Assembly (NCBI RefSeq): GCF_014898815.1
Contig: NW_026515423.1
Coordinates: 26,001-90,000, forward strand
Source of the DNA: Panonychus citri
Taxonomy: Eukaryota > Arthropoda > Arachnida > Trombidiformes > Tetranychidae
Length of the DNA: 64,000 nucleotides
Direction: 5' to 3'
Every line of letters begins with the position of its first letter. The first letter of the stretch is position 1. Shown here piece after piece: positions 13,005 to 24,224 of the stretch. Below the pieces are notes generated by a model. The model was not told the origin of the DNA, made no database searches, and worked only from the letters and a program-made list of their open reading frames with translations. The translations under genes and the position numbers were made by a program.

Positions 13005-15780
13005 TTTATTTTGATTCGAGGAAACGACCGTTTATCAACATAAAAACCAACGATAAAACGTGATAACTCTCGATGACAGTGAACACACTCACTGTCACTC
13101 AATTTTTTCAACCATGATGATTTATTGATGAACCAGTTCCTTGAATGCAAAACTAGTCAAATTATAAATAATAGTCAAAACGACGAGAGCAGATGAATTG
13201 AATACATTCTAAATCTTCATTTTATCGAGAAAATTATTTTTATCTTTAAATTCCGCTCATCGTCGTAACCACCAATGTTTTATAATCTTTCACTAAACAA
13301 TGGAATCAGTTAAATTATTATCACCACCGAATTCATAATCTGCAACATGGATTCATCTTTTTCACTTGAAGCATTTTACTCAAAAGTTTTTCTGTTGAAA
13401 TCACTCAATTCATGATTTAGATGCAAACTCGACTCATCTTTTCACGATTTAATTTGAAAAGATAACCAAATCATCTTATATGTTAATCTAACACAAATTC
13501 TCTAACTGCAAACAGAATGGCCACTCTGCTACTGATTGTGCGATCTCAATATTCTAATCTCAACTCCCTTCTTTCCTACTATTTCCTAGAATTTCTTCCT
13601 ATTTCTTTTATAATTGTTTCTCTAATTCTCTTCCGCTATGTTAAATTTGTTCTATTAATATTAATAAGATTGTATAAAGAATTGATTGTAAAACAAAAAG
13701 ATTGTATTACAATTAATCAAGTGCAAAGTGTAATAATTAACCGAAAACTAAAACAATGAGATGAATATTGACCAATCATCTCACCTCATCTAAGCTAAGA
13801 CCGAACAGAGATAATGTAACTTGAGGCTAGTCACCTGATACTTCATTTGAAATTATTGCTACAAGATATTAATAGTAAATGAAACAATTATCTAAATAAA
13901 ATATGTAATAGATTACCAATTTTACACGATATTAACAATTCTTTTAATGGAAAGTACCTTTCCAATGAGCCTTTTTAGAAAAGCGAGGTGATTTTACATG
14001 AGCTTTCTAGAGATTGTAATTTCAGAGCGGGTATTTAAGGTGATAGCATGTCAGTGTTGACTTTGACTTGGTGACAGTGTGGGTGTTGACACTGACACTG
14101 ACGGTGACATGTATCACTGACTCGTGACCGTCAGTTTGACACGTCATCGTCAGTGTCATGATTCGTAGCATTTCATATTTGAAGAGATTGTACAGTGTTG
14201 GGAGAGGTGAGAAAGGATTTACAAATTGTCTGGGATGTACAATATTGGCGTGATTAATTTTTTGACTGAAATATATGTAATGTAAAATCAACTTTTGGAA
14301 AGAGAAACCAAAGGATAAGAAATCCTCTTTCTCATCTCTTTCTTTCTTTTCTTTTTCTCTTTCATTTTCTCTTACTTTTCTCTTTCTTTTTGATTTAATT
14401 TCTCTCTCTCAACCTACAATTAATTAACTAATTGTTGTCAAACATTTATTGTTATTGTTGCTGTTGATCAACCACAACAACAACTGGTTAACAAATATTA
14501 ATTTTTATTAATCAACATCAATTGTTGATGATGATGATTTGATTGTTATTGACAATCGACAACAACAACAAGTCAGTTGGTCATTAGCTAATGATGGTGA
14601 CGGTTGATGTTGATCAAATTAATTTGTTTTAATTTGTAATTAATAAAGATTAAATTGTTTGTTTAAATTTAGTTAATTAATTGATTCCTTTTCAGCTTCG
14701 ATTGGGTATTATTTCCAAGGAAGTGATTAATTGGAATTCATGTTTTTGTGTTAAATTCTGATTGGAAATATTCAGTGAAATTTCTGGCCGAAGATCTTCG
14801 CTTTATATATACTATAGCCCCTTCCGATTGCCCTGAAATTTAAGCTACCATTAACCGTCATTTAAGGACCAGTTTAGCTTTTCAATGTTATAAAAGGACA
14901 ATTGACGGTTTAACAATTAATTGCCACTTTGAAGTACAAAAGCTACATCATTTAACAAAACAAAAATTTGGAAAAAAAGCTTACAAATGACCGAAATAAA
15001 AGTTTTCACTTTGTTAAAACAAAAATTCAAACTAAATAAGTGTAATTTACAAACAATTTAAAAACCTTTTGAAATATTAGTTATAATATGTAATGTTTCA
15101 ATCAGCTAATTCAGTTGACCAAAAAAACTTTACGTTTGAAAACTTGTCTTTACAATTAGACAAATAGAAAGAAGATTTTTCTTTAGCAATTTTCTCTTAC
15201 TTTTCTCTGTCTTTTTCTCTTTCTATTTATACAAAATTTATCATCTTTATCTTCTTTCTTACCTTTATCCCAACAGTTTCAAATCTTTACAACAGTCGAG
15301 CAAAGGGTACTAATGATAATATTATTAGTCTTTTCGTTGTCTCTTTCTCTTTGTCTCTTTCTTTCTTATCCTCTCTCTTTCTCTTTACCTCTTCTCATCC
15401 TTTGGTACTTAACCAAAACCCTTAACCATTGAAAACTATTAACAATTTGGATCTCAATTGAGATAGTTAATCAACTTAATTTTGTTCAACAAATAAGTTT
15501 CAATCAATCTGGTTCATGTAATTCAGTTAATCATTTGTTTTAGTTAAATTACTAATCATTTGTGTCTAATTAATAATATTAATAATAATAAAAATCTTAA
15601 TTTCTTTTGGGTGAAAAAATTTACTGGTGAAAACCTTACAAGTCGACAGGATAAATTGCCTCGTCTTTACTCTCACTCACTTTTGCAACTCAATGTTCCT
15701 CATCAATGTATCTTGTTTAATTACAACTCTATTGTTTCAATTCCTTATTATTTTCATCATAATCAATTCAAAAAATCAAA
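13005..15780. other. Non-coding stretch between nervy and the Gypsy relic
   Basis: No supportable gene. It contains a short dense cluster of TGACA/TGTCA words at about 14048-14160 and pyrimidine-rich tracts near 14320-14410 and 15340-15400. A TATA-like TTTATATATACTATAG lies near 14802, just after a GCCGAAGATCTTCG palindrome; it could belong to a decayed LTR promoter of the relic at 15781, but no LTR pair was found. Confidence 0.4.
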
Positions 15781-16537
15781 ATGTTCAATGATGGTGATAA
15801 TTTTCAGCCTTCAGCTAATATTAATAATAATAGTGAAGTTGTTCATCCTCCACGACCACCAACTCCACCTGAACATCAACAACAATCAAATCACTTCCGC
15901 CCAAGACTACATATTTTTAATGGACATGATAAGTCGGTAACTATTGTAAATTGGTTGAAATTATATGAATCAACTGCTAATCGTTATAATTGGTCATATG
16001 ATGAAAGAATTGATCTTCTTGCGGAGTATTTAGACAAAGATGCTTTAAATACTTACATTTCTGCTCGTGATTCTGGTGATTGGATCACAATTAAAAATAA
16101 ACTAATTACTCGTTTTGGTCTCAGGTGTTGCTCGTATTAATTTAACCATTGGTTTAATTACCAAATCAATTATCGTTTATGTTACTAAATTGGATGTTGA
16201 TTTACTATTGGGTTTAGATAACATTTACAAATTCAAATTAAATTGTCCCTCAAATTATCAAATTTTTCAACAATTAACTGAGGAAAATGAACAATCAGTA
16301 GTTCAATTGATTGATCCTCAAATCAATTTACCTTTAAATTTCCACATTGATATTGAATCTAAATTGAATTCAATCAATAATAATAATAATTTAATCAAAC
16401 TATTAACAAAATTTGAAAGTGTTTTTAGTGATAACAAATTTAACGTTGGTGTTCTTTCTGAAGCACAATGTATCATTGAATTAGATTCTAAAATTCCAAT
16501 TAACAGTAAACCTTACCGAACTTCACCAGTTGTATAA
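15781..16537 (+). pseudogene. Ty3/Gypsy-like LTR retrotransposon relic (gag, protease, RT start)
   Basis: The first part (15781 to about 16126) reads as a gag capsid fragment: a Pro-rich start, then NWLKLYESTANRYNWSYDE and an LxxYLDKDALNTY-type segment ending in KNKLITRFG. In an overlapping frame from about 16118 it continues as the distal part of a retropepsin (TIGLITKSIIVYV, LDVDLLLGLDNIYKF). A spacer follows, then the conserved lead-in to reverse transcriptase (FESVFSDN, IELDSKIPINSKPYR). The capsid C-terminus, nucleocapsid and protease active site are missing, so an internal deletion fused gag to pol near 16126. Reading stops at 16537. No LTRs were recognised. Dead fragment. Confidence 0.7.
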
Positions 16538-16562
16538 AAAGTTAACCTCTGGCACAGTTTTA

Positions 16563-16638
16563 TACAGGGTGTACCAAAGTGAAGAAAATCATCCTACTGT
16601 GTGATCTGAATATGGGCTGCCCTTTAAGGCACCCTGTA
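16563..16638. mobile_element. Short Tc1/mariner-like MITE remnant
   Basis: About 76 bases begin TACAGGGTG and end CACCCTGTA, giving a nine-base terminal inverted repeat next to TA. TACAGGGTG-type ends are common among mariner-like elements. There is no coding capacity. Confidence 0.5.
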
Positions 16639-16737
16639 TTAATTATTAATTACTAATTAGTAGTTATTAGGATTATCGGGATATACAGAGAAACTTTGAA
16701 TTCGGTGAAATAACAATCTGATTGTGAGCTAAATAAA

Positions 16738-16938
16738 TACAGCTAAAGACTTTGAGTTTGCATAAATTTTTAATCATTTGAAACGGTCATATTATCATTT
16801 AAAGATAAATTCAAAACAAAGATAAAATTATATGTATCGATATTGGAAAAAGTTAGATATCAAAGTTAATCTTCAATTGATTACCATAACCTGCGCGAAT
16901 GATTAAAAATTTATGCAAACTCAAAGTCTTTGGCTGTA
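16738..16938. mobile_element. 201 bp MITE with 41 bp terminal inverted repeats
   Basis: Arms at 16738-16778 and 16898-16938 are reverse complements with one mismatch. The ends read TACAGC..GCTGTA with TA at the borders, which suits a Tc1/mariner-type non-autonomous element. The interior is AT-rich and non-coding. Confidence 0.8.
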
Positions 16939-16983
16939 TATTAAGGATTAGTGAATTTCCTAAATCTAATTTAACTAACTGTT

Positions 16984-17442
16984 GCTCATCACTAGAGATA
17001 TAAGGACGACCCCGAAGGTCATCACAAATATCTCTCGCACTCGCATAAGGAATAAGGAAATTAACTTACCACTTCAAAGGTTGATCATAAACTGAGACCT
17101 CAATATGACTTACAATAATTATTTTGTATGTAGACAGAGAAAACAGACAGAGAAAAAATTGCACAATATTAACTAGTGCGAAATGTTTATTGCGAAATAA
17201 TTATTGTATCATTTGCATGTGTGTGCATTCAGTCACGTAGGCCATCTTTCTATCCACTTTCTTTTTCTTCTTTCTCTGTCTACTTTCTCTGTCTATATTG
17301 CAGTCACGTGTCAAAACAAAGCGGATTTCTCTCAGTTTGTCTCCAGCTTTTGTCTTGGTAAGTTCATTTCAATGGTAGAATTCGAGTCCAAGAGATGTTT
17401 GTGATAACCTTCGGGGTTGTCCTTACATCTCTAGTGATGAGC
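16984..17442. mobile_element. 460 bp inverted-repeat element
   Basis: Arms at 16984-17035 and 17391-17442 are about 52 bases each and match with roughly four mismatches. A third, more diverged arm-like sequence stands alone at about 17649-17700. The interior is non-coding. The family was not recognised. Confidence 0.75.
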
Positions 17443-17648
17443 AAAGTGTGCCAAATATTGAGTGCTACTTAATTCATTTATGTGCTTAGTTTCTAACCAT
17501 TTTCTTTTCTTTTTTGTTTTTTTTTATCGATTCAGATTTTCATTGTATTTTTAAACCATTTGTTTCAAATTCCACCATCTTATCGATAGAAAATTTTTTT
17601 ATTTTACAATAAATTTCATATCGTAAGTGAATCTTTCTTTTTCCATGA

Positions 17649-17700
17649 AAGTCCAAGAGATGATTGTGATGGCCTTCAGGAATGTCCATACATCTTAAGA
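17649..17700 (+). repeat. Solo arm of the 16984-17442 inverted-repeat element
   Basis: It resembles the right arm (17391-17442) with scattered changes. It suggests a second, mostly deleted copy of the same transposon family. Confidence 0.55.
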
Positions 17701-17838
17701 GATGACCTGATAAATATATTAATCAACTGGTCGGAATTTCTGTTTATCAATCGATTGATTTTTTTCTAATTTGTTTCATTAGGTGTGCAACTGTTTCTCT
17801 GTATTTTTCATTTTCAATTTCTATTGTCAACAACAATT

Positions 17839-18186
17839 ATGGATAGCCAGGTAAGTTTCTTATAAGATAGATTTTTGGGTTTATGTTCATAATGGATGAA
17901 TTTTTCTTTACAGCGGTACCCTGAGGGCTTAACTGAAAATCAGAAAGCCAAAATACGGGCTAAAGAAAGGGCCCAAAAAATGTAGGATATGCCTAGGGAG
18001 GACATATATAAACAGATCTGGCTTATGCAAAAAGGGCAGAAAAATTTTGCAGCCCCTGATAAAATTGAACAAAACTTGATAGGCATGTACCAACGGGTAT
18101 TGGTAACACCTAAAGGAGAAAAAAAGAGATGGAAAAAAACATTGCGCAAGCCGAAAAAAAACTTGCTGCCAAACGAAAAAATATAA
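17839..18186 (+). pseudogene. Short basic ORF with a possible first exon, broken
   Basis: ATG at 17839 gives MDSQ up to a CAG|GTAAG donor at 17850. A TTTACAG acceptor opens a second exon at 17914 in the same frame. An in-frame TAG interrupts it at about 17983, and the frame then continues to 18186 (MPREDIYKQIWLMQ.., then a Lys-rich tail). No family was recognised. It lies directly upstream of, and on the same strand as, the polymerase-like relic at 18505, and may be the 5' end of that locus. Confidence 0.35.
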
Positions 18187-18249
18187 AAACCTATTTGCAG
18201 ACGTTGGTAATAAAAAGCCAAAACTTAATGATGAAGAGAAGAAAGATGA

Positions 18250-18330
18250 TAAATAATAATAATAAACATATAAATAATTATGATAATGATGATAATGATA
18301 ATAATAATAATAATTATAATAATGATTAAA
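18250..18330. repeat. AAT/GAT-rich simple-sequence tract
   Basis: Interrupted (AAT)n and (GAT)n units. Asn/Asp-rich and Ile-rich readings of it are products of the repeat. Confidence 0.8.
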
Positions 18331-18504
18331 AGAAAGAAAAATGATGACAATAAAATCTTGAAAAGATTATGAATAACAAAAAAATAAATTAAATATATTT
18401 CCATTCGTCCATTATGAACATTCAAACTCATAAATTCATTGACTCAAAATATTTGAATTTGCCGGTAAATAACCTCAAAATTTTTCTTTGTTTTTTTTCT
18501 CTAG

Positions 18505-19542
18505 AGTTCTGATGATGAAACTGTCCTGATGGACTCAGGCGATGATACAGTAATCATGCACTCTCAAGACTCATCATCTTCATCGTCTACCGAAGCATCA
18601 TCCTCGTCTTCTGCTAAATCATCTGAAACTGAGATTCTTTCATTCTCCTCGACTGAATCGTCCGACGGTGATGAGGATGCTACAATGACATCATCACGAA
18701 CATACAAATGCCCAAGGTGTTCGCATAAACCATACAAAAGTATGGAATGTATAAATTACATTTGAAAACCTGCGGAGCACCTCCACCTGTGAAAAATGTC
18801 AGATTCTTCACAGTAATCGATAAGTTCAATCTTATTTCCATATTAATGGGTAATCGATTCATTATATATCGTGCTAATAATCTTCAGATTTACGATATAA
18901 GTGGGGTTCATGATGAACTACATGGTAACATAATGCAACTCATTAAATGCGGTAAGTATTGAGTCGCAATTTTAATTAAGAATAAGTCATAAGTTAACAA
19001 AGGTTCACTAATTATTTATTGTTCTATAAATAGGTATCGCTAAACTTAAACTGATCAAAGTTGGAATTAGTGTCAAAGTTGAAATGGTGAAAGAATCACT
19101 TGATGACCTCCAGTATATTAAACCAACTTTCACATCAACACTTCATAAAGTATACCAGGCCACAAATATTTCGAAAAAAATTGGCAAATGCGTAACTGAA
19201 CTCGATTTATTCATTGACCAATACACGCAAAAAGGATCAGGGTGGAGTGTATCTAAATTCTTTCATTGTGATATTGTTTTTGGCTTATACAAACCACATA
19301 GAGGTGGATGTAGATCACATAAATTACCGAATGAGCTCAAAAATAAGAAATGTCTTATTTCACCTGACTATAACACTGACTGTTTCATGTATGCAATTTT
19401 AGCAGCATTACACCCTCCAGCACATAACCCCCAACGCTCATCCAGTTACAGTAGGTATATAAATTCTTATGACTTCTCTGATGTGCGAGGCAATGTTCCT
19501 GTTTCTCGGATAAATCAATTCTGTAAAAAGAACAAAATATAA
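18505..19542 (+). pseudogene. Relic resembling the N-terminal part of Maverick/Polinton-type DNA polymerase proteins
   Basis: After a TTTCTCTAG acceptor, a Ser/Asp-rich acidic segment leads to a zinc-finger-like CPRC...H..LKTC module that spans a frameshift near 18740. An intron (18952-19033, GT..AG, phase-consistent) follows. The next exon carries KGSGWSVSKFF and a Cys/His-containing block (NTDCFMYAILAALHPPAHNPQRSSSY), stopping at 19542. From memory of the family, this arrangement (C2HC finger, KGSGW, D-C-F-x-x-x-I-L-A-x-L-H-P) stands ahead of the protein-primed family-B polymerase domain in Maverick/Polinton-like proteins of invertebrates. The polymerase domain itself is absent. The frameshift and truncation mark it as non-functional. 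Moderate confidence in the family, low in its boundaries. Confidence 0.5.
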
Positions 19543-19616
19543 ACAAATATTTACAGCTACGATACGGAGACAAAAACAATCTGGCCAATTAAAATCATGG
19601 ATACAGAGTTCCTCCA

Positions 19617-19790
19617 GGTTAGGTTAGGTTAGCTTAGGTTAGGTTGGGTTAGCTTAGGTTAGGTTGGGTTAGGCTAGGTTAGGTTAGGTTAGGTTAGGTT
19701 AGGTTAGGTTAGGTTAGGTTAGGTTAGGTTAGGTTAGGTTAGGTTAGGTTAGGTTAGGTTAGGTTAGGTTAGGCTAGGTTAGGTTAGGTT
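19617..19790 (+). repeat. Telomeric (TTAGG)n array, degenerate at its left side
   Basis: About 35 five-base units. The left third contains variants (TTAGC, TTGGG, GGCTAGG); the rest is nearly pure. It ends directly in the T run that is the complement of element A's oligo(A) tail. Variant repeats on the centromere side are typical of the proximal edge of telomeric DNA. Confidence 0.95.
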
Positions 19791-20218
19791 TTTTTTTTAA
19801 AGCACTGACAGTACTGGGAGTGGGCACAGCACGGTTAGTTCCATCACAAGTGAGGTACTTTGAGTACCTTTAGTAGTGATGGCACTGTCAGTACCTGTAC
19901 CCAATCACCCCAGTACTGTCAGTACTGTTTTTTTGATATAACATTTGGTTACATGGTTCCCATCTTTTGGTTTAGACAGGATTTAACTTTTCGCTAGTCA
20001 TAGTACTGTAGGTATTTGCTTACATAATCTAGGTGGGTTTGATTGGGTTTTTTCAGAGGTACTGGCAGTACTGTAGGTAGTACAATTGAATTTGATTGGT
20101 TGGGTTGACTAGGGTAATGACTATTACATATATATTTGTTTTCATAGAGGGGGGTTCATATTATTTGCTATTTGAGATTTGATTTGTTATGTTTGTAATT
20201 TTTATATATTTGTTGGAT

Positions 20219-21117
20219 TTATAAATTCTTTGGTAAAGGTACTTTCTCGTTATCTAATGTTGGGCTGGCAGTACTGGCGGTACCTGAAGTACTCTCAGTA
20301 CTACTAAAGGATTGTTCCTGTTCCGATATTGTACATTCATCCTCTGATTCAATTTCCTCCAAAATGCTCTGCCTTTTCCTGATTTGTTTGTTATTGTGGT
20401 CTTGTTGTTTCCATCTGCTCAGTCTCAGTGTATACTGGTCATCATTTATTTCAACCCAGAGATATGATGTGGCTGTTCTGACTCTGTCGTTGTGGTGGTA
20501 GCGCCAGTGTTTGTTGTTGTGCAATTATTCGCACGTTGACTCTCAATGTATTGACATGACTGTACATTGCAAATCCGGTAACGTTCGTTGTTGTGCTTAG
20601 GTTCTGGATAAATTCGCTGGCCACCTCGAAACTGCTCTAGAACCAATCGATAACCCGTTTTCGGGTCGAAACCACTCTTGTAAGGTTTTGGTACAAACTT
20701 GAGCGTATTTTTGTTAACGTATCCAAAGTCTTTAAGCATGATGAATCTATTGATGATTGATCGTTCAGGTTTACCTTCACGTTTATAACCTGTACCAGAG
20801 GTACTGACAGTACTGGTGGCACTGGCAGTACTATGAGTAAGATTAGATTGTTGATTGGAAATCAAGCGATGTAAATAAGTATTAGCTCGTTGATTTTTAC
20901 GAACTATTTCCAAAAAGTTTTTCTTTTGTATCGGCGATTCAATATCATTATAGATTTCGGATACCTGTTGATTCACCATGATGCCAGTATTTTGATAGTT
21001 TATAGTTGTATTTGGTTCAATCTTTTCGGGAACAGTAAATTCATCGTTATCACCTTGAGGAGGAATTTGTTTTATATTGTTGGCATTAGATTCACTAATT
21101 AATTGTTGATTATTCAT
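20219..21117 (-). pseudogene. ORF3-like zinc-finger protein of element A, frameshifted
   Basis: The first frame (21117 to about 20525) is Gln/Asn/Ser-rich, then basic (KPYKSGFDPKTGYRLVLEQ), and reaches RICNVQSCQYIE, the first half of the finger shared with elements B, C, D' and G. One base out of frame, the reading continues to 20219 with NKHWRYHHN (the His half) and the downstream QYTLRLSRW motif, then an acidic Ser-rich tail. The family pattern C-x4-C-x14-H-x4-H and the later RW are therefore present across a single frameshift near 20525. ORF3 is inferred to bind DNA; no function is shown. Confidence 0.6.
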
Positions 21118-21543
21118 AATTAATCAGGTTGAAATAAGGATTATGAATCACAATATTAACTTTGATGTGGAGGTGTTGTGGTTGAATGAGTGAATGAATG
21201 AGTTTGGTGAAGTGGTAATGTACAGGTAAATGTAGGTGGCGTTGTGATCGAATTGTTATTGTTTGTGATTAGTAATGTTTTTATGATTTCGTATTCCCCA
21301 TTTGTTACTGTTAGTACTTTCAGTACTTTGTTATCTTGGGTGTAATGGAGGCGGGAATATGTATTTGGATTGGAAGGGGTACATAAGATTGGGAGAAAAG
21401 AGTGATTTGGATTACAATTTTATTTGAATGGATGAAGGACAAGAGAATAAAGAAAGAGAAAAAGAAAAAGCTGAGACGATGAGACGATGAACAGAACCAC
21501 TGTCAGTACTGGTAGTAGGTACCTTCTGTACTGATTTAAGTCA

Positions 21544-21661
21544 TCATTCAGACTCAGAGTAGATGACTTTGGTCCTCTTCTTAGGTGTTGTTGTGATGAT
21601 CATCTCGTCATCACCGTCTTCATCTGATTCATCGCCATCTTGGTATGAATCCTCTCTGAAA
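21544..21661 (-). pseudogene. C-terminal scrap of an acidic ORF at the truncated 5' end of element A
   Basis: The minus-strand frame entering from the TTAGG junction is Asp/Glu-rich (DGDESDEDGDDE) and then basic (TPKKRTK), stopping at 21544. It resembles the acidic-then-basic part of ORF3 in elements B and D', but in A it is a separate frame ahead of the finger ORF. Only about 38 codons remain. Confidence 0.4.
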
Positions 21662-21680
21662 TAGGTTAGGTTAGGTTAGG
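21662..21680 (+). repeat. Minimal (TTAGG)n spacer, about 3-4 units
   Basis: It separates the truncated 5' end of element A from the oligo(A) tail of element B. Confidence 0.9.
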
Positions 21681-21863
21681 TTTTTTTAATTGCATTAAAC
21701 TCTTTATTTAAGAAAATACTGATGGTAATACAGGCAATATAATTTGGCGCCTGTGCTGGTGACTGGGTCGGTCTAGTCATGTCCAGGCATCGCCTAGGTT
21801 GAATATTTGCCATGGCTCTGTCGGACGCACAAGTTGACTTGGATTGATTTGGTTTGGGCTATT

Positions 21864-22531
21864 CTTTACTATACCCCCCCTTTCAAATCGTCTCGAAATT
21901 TTTTCTGTGTATAGCTTGCATAATAGTCTACGCATGTGTGAAAAATTTTTTTACGGAAACTACTGTGGGCGGAGTTATAGCCATTTAAAAACTCAAAATC
22001 CTTAAGGAGTCTATGGGACGTTTCAACTTTGCGAAAATTAGAATTAAATGAAAGTGGGAGGGGCTTAGATGATAAAAATTTTTTCACATATACATTTGAC
22101 TATGAACATCTTATATATCAACTTTTAGCCGAATTCGATATTAGCAACAGTACTTAGACTAGGTCAAAAATAGTCAAAACTGTTATTTGTATATATGTAA
22201 TGACAGACTGCTCAGGTCAACTTGCAATTTGACCAGAATATTTTTCAAGGTCAAAATAATTGTCAAGGTCATTTTGGTCAAGATCGCTGCAACTAATTTT
22301 TTTGTGATTTTTAAAATTTTTATCATCTAAGCCCCTCCCACTTTCATTTAATTCTAATTTTCGCAAAGTTGAAACGTCCCATAGACTCCTTAAGGATTTT
22401 GAGTTTTTAAATGGCTATAACTCCGCCCACAGTAGTTTCCGTAAAAAAATTTTTCACACATGCGTAGACTATTATGCAAGCTATACACAGAAAAAATTTC
22501 GAGACGATTTGAAAGGGGGGGTATAGTAAAG
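21864..22531. mobile_element. 668 bp foldback/MITE with 218 bp terminal inverted repeats
   Basis: Arms 21864-22081 and 22314-22531 are essentially perfect reverse complements, starting CTTTACTATACCCCCCC. The 232 bp loop has repeated CAAGGTCA-type words. There is no coding capacity. Part of the arm (CAAATCGTCT-GAAA..GTGTATAGC) is also recognisable at about 28615 and 32035 next to the Merlin transposases, so this may be a non-autonomous relative of that transposon. A clear target duplication was not seen. Confidence 0.85.
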
Positions 22532-22871
22532 TCTTACCTTGGTTTGATTTGGATTATATGATATGAGGGTTTAACGATGGCAGTAAAATTTTGATTAGAA
22601 TGTACAAGTTTGGGTTAAATCCAAAACTGAATTAAGGGTTAGGTAAGGAAAGTGGCAGTTTTGCGTTCTCTCCGCCTAGGCAACTAGGAGCAGTTAGTCG
22701 CCTAGGTTCGGAGAAGCATTTTTGGAGTTAAAAGCAATTATCTGTAATGGGTGTAGGGTTTCATGAATGTATTTATTTAAGATAAGTTTCAGTGGCTGGA
22801 AATTGGTTAGTAAATGAATGAATATAATATGAGAATAACTTATTAGTAAATGTAATTTGTTGTATGAGTAC

Positions 22872-23693
22872 CTAACCTAGGAGCGGCGCCTGGATAGGTG
22901 TTCTGATCATTTGCGTGAATTGACAATAATTGGATTTATCATTGAATACAAGAGAAAACTTTAATGAATGATACATAGTGTATCCTGGTTCCTTATCAGG
23001 GAATATACGATGTGACGCCTTATTCGAAGAGCCTTGTTGGGGTGTATTTGGTTTACTTGATGCTGATATCGTTGATTTTTCCATTGTCTTCACCTTGGCA
23101 ATAGGCCGAATTGATTGAATTGGTGAAGGAAATGAAGGTATCGACGGCTTTGAGCTCATTTTCGGCTTGACGAGTTTACCTACAGCCTTCGCCTTGGCAC
23201 ACAGGTCTAGTAAAATCTTAGTGTCGTTAGTCGATAGTAGTTCCTTATTAATTGAGCATCTCTCCATGAATGTATGTATTAAATCATCGCAGGCCAAGAT
23301 TAGGCTTCTGTTTAAGCTAAGAAATACCGACAGATGATATTTAATGATTTCTTCTTCTCGCCAAGCTGCGACACTTAATGATTTGGCCTTGGCTACTTCC
23401 ATATCGACTTGGCTCGCTGCCTCGTTTCTTGCTCTGTTCATCACTTTGGCTGCAATAAGGCGGTTGACCTCTTTAATATCTTCATCAAGGGAGCCAACAA
23501 TTGCCTTGGCGAATTGTTTGAACGGGTCTTCCGCTTGAGTGATAACCGAGACTGCTGTTTTGGGAGTATCATCATGGCTTTCACTGGTCTCACAGATTGG
23601 AACCAAAGTTTTATAGTTGAGATTTATTAGGGCCTCGGCGGCTCTCATAACTTCTTGATCACTAAGGCTTAATAGTTTGTTTGAAGTGTCCAT
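22872..23693 (-). CDS. ORF4 of element B, helical accessory protein
   Basis: 273 aa with no recognised domain. It begins MDTSNKLLSLSDQEVMRAAE followed by ALINLN. The E-x-x-AA-x-AL-x-x-L pattern recurs at the N-terminus of ORF4 in D' (ISAAKALINL) and in G (NEAATVLMDL). The middle is predicted helical and charged with regular Ala/Leu (residues about 55-185). The C-terminal third is Ser/Pro/Lys-rich. It lies between ORF3 and the 3' end. Function unknown; a protein-protein adaptor is only a guess. The intact frame in a truncated copy suggests recent insertion. Confidence 0.6.
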   Translation of the reverse strand: MDTSNKLLSLSDQEVMRAAEALINLNYKTLVPICETSESHDDTPKTAVSVITQAEDPFKQFAKAIVGSLDEDIKEVNRLIAAKVMNRARNEAASQVDMEVAKAKSLSVAAWREEEIIKYHLSVFLSLNRSLILACDDLIHTFMERCSINKELLSTNDTKILLDLCAKAKAVGKLVKPKMSSKPSIPSFPSPIQSIRPIAKVKTMEKSTISASSKPNTPQQGSSNKASHRIFPDKEPGYTMYHSLKFSLVFNDKSNYCQFTQMIRTPIQAPLLG

Positions 23694-24224
23694 ATTAATT
23701 GGTCAGTTTCGTATTAATCACTTGAAAATATCTTTTACTTGATCTTGACTGTTGTACTAGTATTGAATTTCAAGTATCAAATGGCAGCTGATTTTACATG
23801 TGTAGATGGTTATAGGATATTCAGACCATGATCAGAACGCTCATTGATTTGAGTATTGAAAGATTGACTGGGGGCCTTGGCGCTCATTCTTGGCCAGGCG
23901 ACTGACTGTGTTTGTGACTAGTTTGGCGACTGGGCTAAACTCATCTTCAATTTACAAGTGCGAGTGTTTAGGAAAGGGTGATAAGTGAGATGAGAATAGT
24001 ACTCGGTCATCGTTCTTTGATCTCGCTTGGCTTAGCGTATAGCCTGGTTTAGGCAACATAAGAGTAAAATAAATACGAATGCAAAACTATTCATTTTAGA
24101 CCTGAATGCTTAGGCGCCTAGGCTCTTGTTTCAGTTTCTATTTTAACGCTCATTGTTGGTGAATATGTTTTGGTACAGGGATTAGATGAGTATACAATTG
24201 GGTTGTTTGGATTACAGATTTTAT

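Larger units (their letters stand above)
19791..21661 (-). mobile_element. Element A: 5'-truncated telomeric non-LTR retrotransposon
   Basis: On the minus strand it runs from a blunt junction with TTAGG repeats at 21661 to an oligo(A) tail abutting CCTAA repeats at 19791. ORF2 is missing, so it is a 5'-truncated insertion, as expected from incomplete target-primed reverse transcription. It keeps the end of an acidic ORF (21544-21661) and an ORF3-like zinc-finger ORF (20219-21117, frameshifted). The palindromic word AGTACT occurs 13 times by eye in 1.87 kb, in both ORF and flanks, plus many AGTACC and GGTACT variants. Confidence 0.75.

Noticed and set aside
13517..13759. 80-aa hydrophobic reading frame after nervy
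   Set aside because: Composition is what AT-rich DNA gives by chance, and no domain or splice context was seen.
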